Source: Candidatus Cetobacterium colombiensis (lineage in GTDB: Bacteria > Fusobacteriota > Fusobacteriia > Fusobacteriales > Fusobacteriaceae). From it: a DNA stretch of 64,000 nt. Shown here one piece after another: positions 14,674 to 23,671 of this stretch. A program made the translations under genes and the position numbers. The stretch is from the NCBI RefSeq assembly GCF_033962415.1, contig NZ_JAVIKH010000002.1, forward strand, positions 1 to 64,000, read 5' to 3'. Within the stretch, counting starts at the first letter, position 1. Every line of letters begins with the position of its first letter. The notes below the pieces were generated by a model that saw only the letters and a list, made by a program, of their open reading frames with translations, was not told the origin of the DNA and searched no databases.

Positions 14674-15138
14674 CTATAATCTTTTCAAATACCCGGAACT
14701 TAAAGTAACTCCCAATCCACAAGTACTATCTATATCACAAAGATCTGTAAAGTCTTCAAAATAAAGCATGTCGTTAACAAACTTTAAACTTCCCACAATT
14801 TGATTACTAAGAGATTTTACAAAATAATCATTATTAAAAAAACCTAATTTTTTACCATCTTTATCTACTAAAAATGATTTTTGATTTGTATATATAACTT
14901 CACCTTGGAATTCTCCAGTTCTCCCAGACTTATTCACATTTATAAATTCAATATTATACATTGTTGGATTTTCTTCAGATTTAGATATAATTACTGTTAA
15001 ATCATTTTCATCAATTCCAGTCCATTTGCCAGCTACCTTTTGTAGCATAATTGAAGGAGACGATTCTTTTTGAGAATAGATATTTATTGAAAATATTACC
15101 ATCAAAATAACATAAATTAATTTCATCATAACCTCCAC
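14674..15138 (-). CDS. Small periplasmic lipocalin-like protein linked to Zorya
   Basis: 154 aa; the preferred start may be the ATG at 15126 (MKLIYVILMVIFSINIYSQ), which gives a clean signal peptide. The mature part begins with VAGKWTGIDENDLTVIIS; the GKW-G pattern followed by alternating beta strands is typical of small lipocalin-like or DUF2147-like barrels. Two cysteines near the C-terminus (LCDIDSTCGLG) could form a disulfide in the periplasm. It starts 8 bases after the zorD stop, has no own promoter that I can see, and lies inside the same repeat-bounded segment. I do not recognise it as a described Zorya component. Confidence 0.65.
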   Translation of the reverse strand: MEVMMKLIYVILMVIFSINIYSQKESSPSIMLQKVAGKWTGIDENDLTVIISKSEENPTMYNIEFINVNKSGRTGEFQGEVIYTNQKSFLVDKDGKKLGFFNNDYFVKSLSNQIVGSLKFVNDMLYFEDFTDLCDIDSTCGLGVTLSSGYLKRL

Positions 15139-15145
15139 AAGAATT

Positions 15146-18100
15146 TTATTTCTTTCTAAAGTTTTCTATCATATCTAAAGTTATATTGTATTTTTGTAGT
15201 AGTAAGCTTAATCTTTTTCTATCGATAATATCTATATTTTCTAAATTGCACTCATTTAAAGAATTCGTAGTTTCTGAATTAGTTATTACAACTACCTTTT
15301 TTATTCTTAAATTAAGTTCTCTTTCGTAGATTTTTCTACCACATAGAACTTCCTCTAACGCCTCTTTTCCCACTTTATTTTTACTTTTTTTCACTTGAAT
15401 AGCAATAGCTTCATTACTTCCTACTTCAATTAAGCCATCCACTCCAAAATCTCCACTTCTTTTAGTCAAATACCCATTTCCTTTGTACTCTTTTTCCATC
15501 AGAAGTATTGCTATAATTTCCAAATAAGACCAATCTAATAAATCTACATGCTCAATATTTAAAATAGTATTATCTTTAACTTCTGTTTCCTTAAATTCAT
15601 CAAAATCGTCACTGTCTACATCTATTGGAGCAGCTAAAAAGAAATCCCTTAATAACTTCTTTTTCTTTAATATAATTCTATTCAACTTTTCTTCTGGCGA
15701 ACTACCTTTAGAAAAGTTAAATTTTGTTGATTCAATCCACTCATCCGCTGTATTAAATTCTAATCTTCCATAACATTCATCTTGAGAAACTAACGGATAA
15801 TAAACATATACATCTTTTTTCTGTCCAATTCTATATGCTCTATCTGTTGCCTGTTCCTCTTTTGCAGGGTTCCAATGTCTTGTATAATGAATAACATGGT
15901 TGGCTTCTACAATATTCAATCCCACTCCAGCTGCTTCTGGAGATAGAATAATCACATTAAATCCAGAACTATTTCTATATTCATCCAATATTTTTCTTCT
16001 AATATCAGAAGTGTCATCTCCATTAACAATATTTGGATTAAATCCAAACCATTCTTTCACTAGAATAGACAGTATCTTTTGCATTTTTCTATATTTTGTA
16101 AATATAATAGCTTTTTCATTTTTTTCTTTTACCAGTTCTAATACTTTTTTTACATTAAATAGTTTTAAACTATCAGTTTCTAACTTCACTAAGTCTGATC
16201 CTATCTCATCATCTTTTTCTATAAGCTTAGGGTGACTACAAGTCATTATCATACTTCCTATTAGAGGAAGAACACTTGCTCCATCCAATTTCATTTGGTT
16301 AAGCATATTCAATTTTTCTTTTTGCTCCTCTGAATATTTTAAATGTTCATAAATAACAATTTTTTTAGGAAACTCTTTTCCCTGAGAGTTCAAAACATCC
16401 TTTGTTCTTCTTATAAAGCTTTTATTTAGCTTACTTTTTAACTCATCATTAATTTTTTCTAAAGTATCATCATCTGCATCTTTAACAGAATATTTCTTTT
16501 TAAAATCTTTTAAACTTCCCAACAATCCAGGTTTTACAAAATCTACTAAACACCATAAGTCCAGTATAGTATTTTCTATTGGAGTAGCACTACAAGCTAT
16601 TTTAAATTTAACATTTTGAGCCTTTATAGCTGTAGTTAATAAAGTTGTTGGATTTTTAATTTTTTGAGCTTCATCACAAACCATTACATCCCACTCTATT
16701 TTTCCAAACTCTATTTGATTTATTCTTAAAGTTTCATAAGAAAGTATTAATATATTACTTTCTTTTATTCTATCTAAAATTTCATTACTCAATTTTCCTT
16801 TTAATATTTCAACTTTAAATGTTTTTTCTTTAAAAAACTTTTGAATTTCACCTTGATTTTTTTTATTATTGTCCTCGTTATACCAGTTTGTAATCAGTGA
16901 TGTTGGAACTACAATAATTGATCTAAAATCTGATTTTTTTTCTTTTAACCAAGCTAAAAAGGTTAAAATTTGAAGTGTTTTTCCAAGTCCCATATCATCA
17001 GAAAGCAAAACTCCGTTTATTACACTTTGAGTATAAAGACCTTGCATCATGGCAACTCCATCTCTTTGATAAGGAAGTAAATTGATCTCTTCTCTTAATG
17101 AGTCTGGCTTTTCATATTTATATTCTATATTTACTTTGCTACTATCTTCTGTATGCTCTAACTCTTCTATATTGTCCTTTAATAGTAAAACTTTTTCTTT
17201 TTCACTTTCATTATCTACTTTTTGATTTTCTTCAGTTTCTTTATCTTCTATCAATTTCAGTAACGACTCTCTTGATTCAGGAGGAGTTATATAACACCCC
17301 TTATACTCTGCATATCCCTCCCAATTATTCTCATCTAAAAGATTCAATATATTCTTTAAATCCTTTGATTTTTTAAAATCTAATACCTCTTTAAAAGAAT
17401 TTTTAAGCTTTAGAATTTCATTTTGTAGATCTCTTTGCTTTAAAAATAAACTTCTTTCTCCCTCCTCTGTTTCTAGTTGAACTAAAATCTCCTCTTCTGA
17501 ATTTAAATTTGTGTTAGATAGACCTTCTAAATAATCTAAATTTTCTGGTTTTAATCTAATTTGCTCTCCATCTGTTGTATCTATATATGGAAATTCAAAA
17601 GAGAACCATTCAGTATCTGAGTTATTTAAAGCTGGTGTTGCTCTATAATTTAGATAACCAAGTCCTTTTACTCTAGGACCATAATTATAATCTAAGTTTT
17701 CAATATTCATCCTTTCATCAGAAAATATAGGTCCCTCTTTTTTTATAAACTTTTCTTTTGATATTATACCTTCACTTTCCTTTACAACTTGTAAAGCTTT
17801 TAAAAGTTCATTATTTAAGACTACTTCATGCTCTTCTCCATCTATTTTTAAAGTATAAATCTTTTGTAACCTCTTATTTTTAAACTCTTTCTTAAATGCA
17901 TCTATTATTTTTTCTTTTTCTGGAGAGTTTTCAACATCCTTTAATATTGGAAATATCTCCATATTTTTTTCATCTTTTTCTTCAAAATCTAACTCTAAAT
18001 TTTGAACTATATCTATATCTCCAATTTTTTGAATATCACTTCCCAATAAAATCTCTTTTTTTTCTTTTAATTTTCTAATTTTTTCGACTATTTTATATTG

Positions 18101-18610
18101 CTCTGTAGGAACTATATTTTTCTCACCGTCATTATTGTATAAATATATATCCTGTACTAAATAAAAATCTTTCTCTTTTAAAAAAAATCTTCTTCCATCT
18201 CTTTCTCTAATAATCAAATTTTTAAATTTATACTGGTATCTATTTTCAGTATCTACAAACTCTATTTTAAATTTAACTCCAGATCTATTCAGGAAATTTG
18301 TATCATTTTCTATTCTTAAAGTTCCTAAAAAATATTTTGGTAAATTAAAAAACTCTATTGTTTCATCATCTAAAACATATATATTTTCATATGGAAGCTC
18401 TAAAATATTTTTTTCTTCATTCATTTGAAAAATATCAGTTTTTAAAAGATATTCATACTCTTTTTGATTAAATTCAGTTAAATAAATTTTCTTTTCATCT
18501 TTATAAATCTCAATTTCAATAATATTATCTCTATATGAGTTTTTAAATTCATATTTCTCTTCTAAATTTTGGGTTTTAAAGATTTTAGAAATTAAATTAA
18601 AAAGTGCCAT
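15146..18610 (-). CDS. zorD: Zorya helicase-nuclease ZorD
   Basis: 1154 aa. The N-terminal ~500 residues are a family-specific region. A SNF2-type helicase follows: LLPYQRDGVAMMQ (~512), Walker A DDMGLGKTLQ (~540), DEAQKIKNP (~646), SATPIENTILDLW, and the C-lobe motif ATDRAYRIGQ (~920). The end is an Mrr-like nuclease domain with GDFGVDGL (~1058) and AIAIQVKKSK (~1075), giving the D-QxK catalytic pattern. The helicase-plus-Mrr architecture is that of type I ZorD. It follows zorC by 15 bases. In type I Zorya it degrades phage DNA in the cytoplasm when the ZorAB motor signals. All motifs look intact. Confidence 0.9.
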   Translation of the reverse strand: MALFNLISKIFKTQNLEEKYEFKNSYRDNIIEIEIYKDEKKIYLTEFNQKEYEYLLKTDIFQMNEEKNILELPYENIYVLDDETIEFFNLPKYFLGTLRIENDTNFLNRSGVKFKIEFVDTENRYQYKFKNLIIRERDGRRFFLKEKDFYLVQDIYLYNNDGEKNIVPTEQYKIVEKIRKLKEKKEILLGSDIQKIGDIDIVQNLELDFEEKDEKNMEIFPILKDVENSPEKEKIIDAFKKEFKNKRLQKIYTLKIDGEEHEVVLNNELLKALQVVKESEGIISKEKFIKKEGPIFSDERMNIENLDYNYGPRVKGLGYLNYRATPALNNSDTEWFSFEFPYIDTTDGEQIRLKPENLDYLEGLSNTNLNSEEEILVQLETEEGERSLFLKQRDLQNEILKLKNSFKEVLDFKKSKDLKNILNLLDENNWEGYAEYKGCYITPPESRESLLKLIEDKETEENQKVDNESEKEKVLLLKDNIEELEHTEDSSKVNIEYKYEKPDSLREEINLLPYQRDGVAMMQGLYTQSVINGVLLSDDMGLGKTLQILTFLAWLKEKKSDFRSIIVVPTSLITNWYNEDNNKKNQGEIQKFFKEKTFKVEILKGKLSNEILDRIKESNILILSYETLRINQIEFGKIEWDVMVCDEAQKIKNPTTLLTTAIKAQNVKFKIACSATPIENTILDLWCLVDFVKPGLLGSLKDFKKKYSVKDADDDTLEKINDELKSKLNKSFIRRTKDVLNSQGKEFPKKIVIYEHLKYSEEQKEKLNMLNQMKLDGASVLPLIGSMIMTCSHPKLIEKDDEIGSDLVKLETDSLKLFNVKKVLELVKEKNEKAIIFTKYRKMQKILSILVKEWFGFNPNIVNGDDTSDIRRKILDEYRNSSGFNVIILSPEAAGVGLNIVEANHVIHYTRHWNPAKEEQATDRAYRIGQKKDVYVYYPLVSQDECYGRLEFNTADEWIESTKFNFSKGSSPEEKLNRIILKKKKLLRDFFLAAPIDVDSDDFDEFKETEVKDNTILNIEHVDLLDWSYLEIIAILLMEKEYKGNGYLTKRSGDFGVDGLIEVGSNEAIAIQVKKSKNKVGKEALEEVLCGRKIYERELNLRIKKVVVITNSETTNSLNECNLENIDIIDRKRLSLLLQKYNITLDMIENFRKK

Positions 18611-18625
18611 TTTAAATCTCCCCTT

Positions 18626-19885
18626 TTATCTATATCCAAGTTCGCTAAGTTTATATCTAAATGTTTGCTGCCAATTTCCTGGATGATTCCACCCAGATAT
18701 TGAATTTGATTGTTTCAATGGAATAGCTGCTGATTTATCCTTCAGTTTTACATCTTTTATTGTTGTATTGCTATAGTGACCAAAGAAACCATTAACTTTT
18801 TCTACACTTAAAATATGTCTAGGATAAACATAGGCAGCATTTCCTACTTTTCCAAACTCTACAACTGTATGATTTTCAAATTCCATAACAATTGCTTGAG
18901 CTACCTTCTCATACATTTTAAAATCAACTATGCAATGTGCATAACTTTTCCAAAACTCTCCTCTTTCAGGATCATTAACATTTTTAAATGCATCATATAT
19001 CTTTTTACCGAAGAACCATTTTTTAAATATTTTTTTCTCTTCAATTGTAAATAATTCCCATTCTTTATTAGAGGATTTAATCTCTCCTAATTGATCTAAA
19101 ATATCATAAAACCAAAGATCCGCTTTTAAGTCAAATCTAATGTTATCTGAGTATATATTTATAATTTTTTTATATATTTCTATTTTTTCACTTAAGTTAT
19201 TTATATTTTCTTTCATTAATTTTAAAAATTTTCTATTAATATCTAAGTCTTGTTCTCTAACTATCCATCTAATATGAGAGTAAAATATACTTTTTATAAT
19301 ATCAAAAAATAATTCTGTTGATTTTCCAATATAAAAATCCATTTCAAAATCAAATAAATTAATTAGATAACTTCTCTGTTTAAGCAAAAATTTTTCCACA
19401 AAAAACTCTACTATATTTTTTTTACTTTCTCTCATTTCAAATATAATTTGAGTCTTTTTAGATACATTCTTATCTAAATTTAGTTTTGAACTTAAAAGCT
19501 TGTTTACAATAAGATTCGTTGATTTTATTGCAATTTTATTATTATAAAAAACTAAAATTGTATCATAAAAAATATCTAAATTTCTAATTCTTTCAGATTC
19601 TAAATTACCATTAAAAGAGTTTTCTAATTTAATAAAAAACTCTTCTAAACTTCCTATTTTTTCTTTTGCTAAAATAGTTTTTACTTCTAAGATATTACAT
19701 AATAATTTACTTAAATCTTTATCTTTAAGTTTATTTTTACTAAATAAATTCATTAATATATTTTTTAGTTGAACAGAAGATAAAGTTAAGATTTTAGCAT
19801 CCCATTGCATATCTATATTTTCAGTTAGTATTTTTAACTTTTTACATTTATATATATCTAAATTTAATTTTTTCAAATCCATCAT
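18626..19885 (-). CDS. zorC: Zorya cytosolic effector ZorC (EH-signature protein)
   Basis: 419 aa, helical and lysine-rich. The C-terminal part holds the EH-signature region: GEFWKSYAHCIVDFKMYEKV followed by TVVEFGKVGNAAYVY (residues ~305-350), then SGWNHPGNWQQTFR. These are the marks of type I ZorC. The start overlaps the zorB stop by four bases (ATGA). ZorC works with ZorD downstream of the ZorAB motor; DNA binding has been reported for the family. Assignment rests on the signature plus synteny with zorA, zorB and zorD. Confidence 0.85.
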   Translation of the reverse strand: MMDLKKLNLDIYKCKKLKILTENIDMQWDAKILTLSSVQLKNILMNLFSKNKLKDKDLSKLLCNILEVKTILAKEKIGSLEEFFIKLENSFNGNLESERIRNLDIFYDTILVFYNNKIAIKSTNLIVNKLLSSKLNLDKNVSKKTQIIFEMRESKKNIVEFFVEKFLLKQRSYLINLFDFEMDFYIGKSTELFFDIIKSIFYSHIRWIVREQDLDINRKFLKLMKENINNLSEKIEIYKKIINIYSDNIRFDLKADLWFYDILDQLGEIKSSNKEWELFTIEEKKIFKKWFFGKKIYDAFKNVNDPERGEFWKSYAHCIVDFKMYEKVAQAIVMEFENHTVVEFGKVGNAAYVYPRHILSVEKVNGFFGHYSNTTIKDVKLKDKSAAIPLKQSNSISGWNHPGNWQQTFRYKLSELGYR

Positions 19886-20637
19886 CTTACACCATTACTT
19901 AATATTTTTTTTATCTCTTCATTAGCTTTTTCATCATCTAACTTAAATTGAAATTCAACTCTTCTACTTTTTGCAGCATTTAGGTTTCCATTTTTATCTT
20001 TTATCAATAAGATATTACTTCTTCCATTTGCAGTTATAATTTGCTTTAAATCCTCTTTCCATTTAAAATAAGGCATCTCTTCACCAAATATAAACTTAAC
20101 TACGCTAAGTGCTCTTCTTTGAGATAGATCAAGATTAGACAAATAACTTCCCACGTTATCAGTATGTCCCTCTATTACAATTTGGGTAATATATGGTCTT
20201 ACGTTATTATCACCAAAAAATACTTCTACATATTTGGGTACAAACTCCTTTAAAAATTCTTTTCCTTCTGGTTTAAGTTCTGCACTTCCAAAACTAAATA
20301 GTATACTATCATCTAATTTTATATTTCCTGTTTTTGCATCTATATCTATTTTTAAATTCTCTTTTTTAAATTTACCAATAATAATAGATACAATAGTTTG
20401 CTTCATTCCTACAATATTTTCTAGGCGATTTCCTTTTTCTGTAAGTCGTTTTACTTTATCTTCCAAATCTCCAAGATTTCCTAATAACTCCTCTTTTTCT
20501 GCTAACTTTTTATTCACATTTAAAATCTGTAAAACAAATAAAAGAATAAAAATTATTAGAGCTCCTGCCATTAAATCTCCAATAGATAACCAATAATTTG
20601 ATTCTTCCTCTTCATTTTTTCTATATCTACGAATCAT
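19882..20637 (-). CDS. zorB: Zorya motor subunit ZorB (MotB/OmpA-like)
   Basis: 251 aa. A short cytoplasmic N-terminus precedes one membrane helix starting SIGDLMAGALIIFILLF; Asp21 in GDLMAG is at the position of the essential ion-carrying Asp of MotB/ZorB. A linker helix follows, then an OmpA-type peptidoglycan-binding domain with ILFSFGSAELKPEG (~125), IVIEGHTDNVGSYLSNLDLSQRRA (~165-187) and AAKSRRVEFQF. It pairs with ZorA to make an ion-driven motor spanning the inner membrane and cell wall. It ends in an ATGA overlap with zorC and starts 6 bases after zorA. Confidence 0.92.
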   Translation of the reverse strand: MIRRYRKNEEEESNYWLSIGDLMAGALIIFILLFVLQILNVNKKLAEKEELLGNLGDLEDKVKRLTEKGNRLENIVGMKQTIVSIIIGKFKKENLKIDIDAKTGNIKLDDSILFSFGSAELKPEGKEFLKEFVPKYVEVFFGDNNVRPYITQIVIEGHTDNVGSYLSNLDLSQRRALSVVKFIFGEEMPYFKWKEDLKQIITANGRSNILLIKDKNGNLNAAKSRRVEFQFKLDDEKANEEIKKILSNGVR

Positions 20638-20642
20638 TTAAA

Positions 20643-23327
20643 TTAGTTTTCCTTTCTTTCAGTTTTTATACTTTCTATTTTTTCCTCTAAAACCTCTATT
20701 TTTTCTGATATAGTTTCTGTACTTATTTGAGTTGAATCTGTAAATTCATTCATTTTCTCACTAAAGTCAAGAAGAACTCCATTAAATTTACTTACTGCTG
20801 TTGTTAAATTTTGATCATAATCAGTAAATAGCATAACAATTCCTTTTTTCATCTCATTTATATAATCTACCGTTTGACTTTTTATAAATGTATTGTATTC
20901 ATTTGAATTTTCTTTTAAAATCTCTCTTAGTTTTGTTGTTGTATTTTCTAAGCTAATTTTATAAGTATCCAAATTTTCTGATAGATTATTATTAATCTCT
21001 TTAAATGTATCCTCATATGAATTCCATAACTCTTGTACACTCTTCTCAGCGTCCAAAATATTCTTAGAATTTTCTAATAGTGTTGTTGCTACTTTCATCA
21101 CATTTTTATTCTCCTCTAACAACTGGATACTATTATCTTGTGATGTAACTATAGATTCTAAAATGTTTCCTAAATTTGAAGATATTTCTTTATATTTTTC
21201 TGATACACCATCTACTTCTGTAGATATTGTCTGTAGGTTAGAATTTATACTTTCCATTGTTTCATTAAATTCTAATTTTAAGCTTGATGTTTCTTTTAAT
21301 ACATCTACGTAAGAATCTTTTAATCCTGACAGTTGATCTATTGAATTTTGAACTTCATCTTTAAATTCAACCATTTTTTTAGAGTTTTCTAAAAATACTT
21401 CTGAAATTTGATTTAAAGAAAGATTTAAATTAGTAATAAAGTTTTCATTAAAAATTTTATCCAATGAAGTTGTTAGGTTTTCTCTAAAATCTGCTCCAAA
21501 GCTTTCAGAAATTCCACTTATACTAGTTTTTATATTTTCTGACATAATTCCTATTTGACTACTTAAATTTTTAGCCATATCGTTATTTGAGCTTTTTATT
21601 CCATCTAAAGCATCTATTATTTTGTCCATAGGATTTTTTTCTGGACTTTTACTTATAAAATCTATTGATTTATTTTTAATTTTAACAATCATTTTCTCTA
21701 TTGAACTAAAATACAAACCATAAAAAAATGAAAGAAGTAATGAAAACACTAATCCGAATAAACTTGTATAAAATGCTGTCTTAACACCACTCAAAAGCTC
21801 TCCTACACCATCTTGAATGGAATTCATAGTACTTAAATCTAAACTCGATAATCCTAGTGATAAACCATAAAATGTTCCAAGCATCCCTGCTCCTAAAAGT
21901 ATTTGAGGAATATATGAAAATAATCTATAGCTTATTTCATCTCTATATAAAATATCAAAATTAAAAAAGAAATCTGGATCTATCATTCTATATTTTTCAG
22001 CCAAACTATCTCTAAAGTTTTTCCATTGTCTCTTTATTGGAGAATCTTCGAGATTTTCATCTACCCATTGATTTAAATTAGAATAATCTTTTTCTGTCTC
22101 TAGTTCTTCTCTAAAGTTTTTTAAATTTGATATATTTTTATAATCTCTTCCTACTCTTACGAATAATGTTAACATAAACAACGCAGACATGAAGATAAAA
22201 AATTTCTCATTAGATGAAGTCATTTTTTCTTTATATATTATAGAATTAACCTCTTCTTTTAAAATGTTATCTTTTAGAAGTTCCTGATAGTCTACTTCAA
22301 AATTTTTATTTAAATACATATTTTTAAATTGCTCTTCTGTTAAAAAACCATCTTGATTTTGATACAATATTGAAATCACTTTTTTCTCTGAATCTTTCAG
22401 AGAATTGTATTTTAAAATATCACCTAATTTTATTACTTGTTTACTTACTTCTTGTATATTACTATTAAAATTTAAATAATTTTTTAAATTTAGCTTTTTC
22501 TTTAATTGCTCTTTTGTATAACTTTTTTCTGAATTATTTTTTAGAAAATTTATTACTGGATTCTCTTCACTTGATTCCTCTTGATCTAAACTTTTTTCTT
22601 TTTTTATTTCTGATTTCTCTATAATATTTTTTTCTTTTAAAGTTTTTAAAGCTTCTTGAAAATTTTTATATGATTGAGTCTTAACCATATATTGGTTTTT
22701 CAATTCTGTTTCATTTAGATTATTTCCACCATTAGAATTTTCTTTGAAAGTTGTTATTATAGCTCTTTCATTAGGTGTTAAGTATAAAAAAGAAGTTTCT
22801 ACGCTACTATCTAACACTACCTCTCCAGAAATATCAGTTCTTATATATCCTGACTTTTGCAATCCTATAAAAGCTTCTAAATATTTTTTCATTGAAAATG
22901 AATTTTCTAAAAATTGATTTTTTAGTTCTTCTAATGGCAAGCTTTTATTTTTTAAAATATCCACAATAATTTTTTCTACTGCAGTTAAATTTGAAGTGCT
23001 ACCTTCTTTTAACGATAACATTTCAGGATCTTGTGGTATCCCTTCATTTGGAGAGTTTTCTTCATTAATTACCTCTAAAACATCTTCATTTTCAATCTTA
23101 ATCTTGTTCTCATTTTTTAACTTTTCTAAAATTTCATTAAAATTTATATTTTCTAAATAATTTTCTTTTAATTGAAGTTTGTCCTGTTCTCCATTCATTG
23201 AAGAGAGTATTACTCCTTTACTTGAGTTTCTTAGAGCGTTCCAACCTTCCATTGTTACTAGTAGCCATGCCACTGCAAATATAACCACATATAATAGTGG
23301 GTTATTTAATTTTCCTATCCTTTTCAT
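20643..23327 (-). CDS. zorA: Zorya motor subunit ZorA with large N-terminal insert
   Basis: 894 aa. A first hydrophobic helix at ~11-27 is followed by a soluble ~345-residue region, then the MotA/ExbB-type core: helix at ~374-392, helix ~469-492 with QILLGAGMLGTFYGLSLGL, and helix ~516-541 with FGLVFSLLLSFFYGLYF. The last ~350 residues form the long helical ZorA tail. The insert contains four diverged ~70-residue units of winged-helix type, recognised by LTAVEKIIVDILKN, LTPNERAIITTFKE, VINFLKNNSEKSYT and DSEKKVISILYQNQ, each followed by two helices. I know no standard ZorA with such a domain. Upstream lie 308 non-coding bases with repeat copy B. Confidence 0.88.
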   Translation of the reverse strand: MKRIGKLNNPLLYVVIFAVAWLLVTMEGWNALRNSSKGVILSSMNGEQDKLQLKENYLENINFNEILEKLKNENKIKIENEDVLEVINEENSPNEGIPQDPEMLSLKEGSTSNLTAVEKIIVDILKNKSLPLEELKNQFLENSFSMKKYLEAFIGLQKSGYIRTDISGEVVLDSSVETSFLYLTPNERAIITTFKENSNGGNNLNETELKNQYMVKTQSYKNFQEALKTLKEKNIIEKSEIKKEKSLDQEESSEENPVINFLKNNSEKSYTKEQLKKKLNLKNYLNFNSNIQEVSKQVIKLGDILKYNSLKDSEKKVISILYQNQDGFLTEEQFKNMYLNKNFEVDYQELLKDNILKEEVNSIIYKEKMTSSNEKFFIFMSALFMLTLFVRVGRDYKNISNLKNFREELETEKDYSNLNQWVDENLEDSPIKRQWKNFRDSLAEKYRMIDPDFFFNFDILYRDEISYRLFSYIPQILLGAGMLGTFYGLSLGLSSLDLSTMNSIQDGVGELLSGVKTAFYTSLFGLVFSLLLSFFYGLYFSSIEKMIVKIKNKSIDFISKSPEKNPMDKIIDALDGIKSSNNDMAKNLSSQIGIMSENIKTSISGISESFGADFRENLTTSLDKIFNENFITNLNLSLNQISEVFLENSKKMVEFKDEVQNSIDQLSGLKDSYVDVLKETSSLKLEFNETMESINSNLQTISTEVDGVSEKYKEISSNLGNILESIVTSQDNSIQLLEENKNVMKVATTLLENSKNILDAEKSVQELWNSYEDTFKEINNNLSENLDTYKISLENTTTKLREILKENSNEYNTFIKSQTVDYINEMKKGIVMLFTDYDQNLTTAVSKFNGVLLDFSEKMNEFTDSTQISTETISEKIEVLEEKIESIKTERKEN

Positions 23328-23449
23328 TATCTCTATTCCCCTTATTTTTGCTTAATTCTATATGAATAACAATTATATTTTGTCTTTTTTTAACTTCTTT
23401 TAACCAAAAAAATACTATTTAAAAAACACTTTTGTTGCAATTTCATCAA
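23328..23449 (-). promoter_or_regulatory. Likely zorA promoter region
   Basis: The gap between repeat copy B and zorA. Minus strand TTGCAA, a 17-base spacer and TAGTAT (about 23442-23414) form a moderate promoter; a TATAAT nearer the gene has no good -35. The ribosome site AAGGGGAATAG precedes the start. No operator or hairpin is evident. Confidence 0.4.
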
Positions 23450-23671
23450 AAATACCCATTTTTACTATTTTTTTTGACAAAAGTCCATTTTTTTGACTCT
23501 CTTATTTCAATTTTAAGAGTCTTATTTCATTTTGGACTCATAAGTACAAACACCCCTGCAAAATCCATTTAAACTGCACTAAATGTCTCACAGAGGTGTC
23601 TAAAACTAGTGTATTACAATGTAATTGCGTTTACATTACATATCTTTTAAAATCTCTAATAATATTGATTT
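23450..23671. repeat. ~220-bp direct repeat, copy B (right edge of Zorya segment)
   Basis: Matches 14408-14627 almost throughout. Its last ~36 bases are the true 3' end of the large ATPase gene. An internal inverted pair ATGTAAT...ATTACAT flanks that gene's stop codon. Several short repeated words (AAATAAGA, GGACT/GAGTC) occur on the minus strand, giving it an iteron-like look. Confidence 0.85.

Noticed and set aside
17098-17376. Plus-strand reading frame of about 90 codons inside zorD
   Set aside because: It is antisense to conserved ZorD codons, has biased Leu/Tyr composition and no ribosome site. The same applies to the other long antisense frames across the AT-rich minus-strand genes.
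19882-23327. Flagellar MotAB or TolQR/ExbBD
   Set aside because: Neighbouring ZorC (EH signature) and ZorD (SNF2 plus Mrr) genes and the long ZorA tail define Zorya; there are no flagellar, tol or tonB genes.
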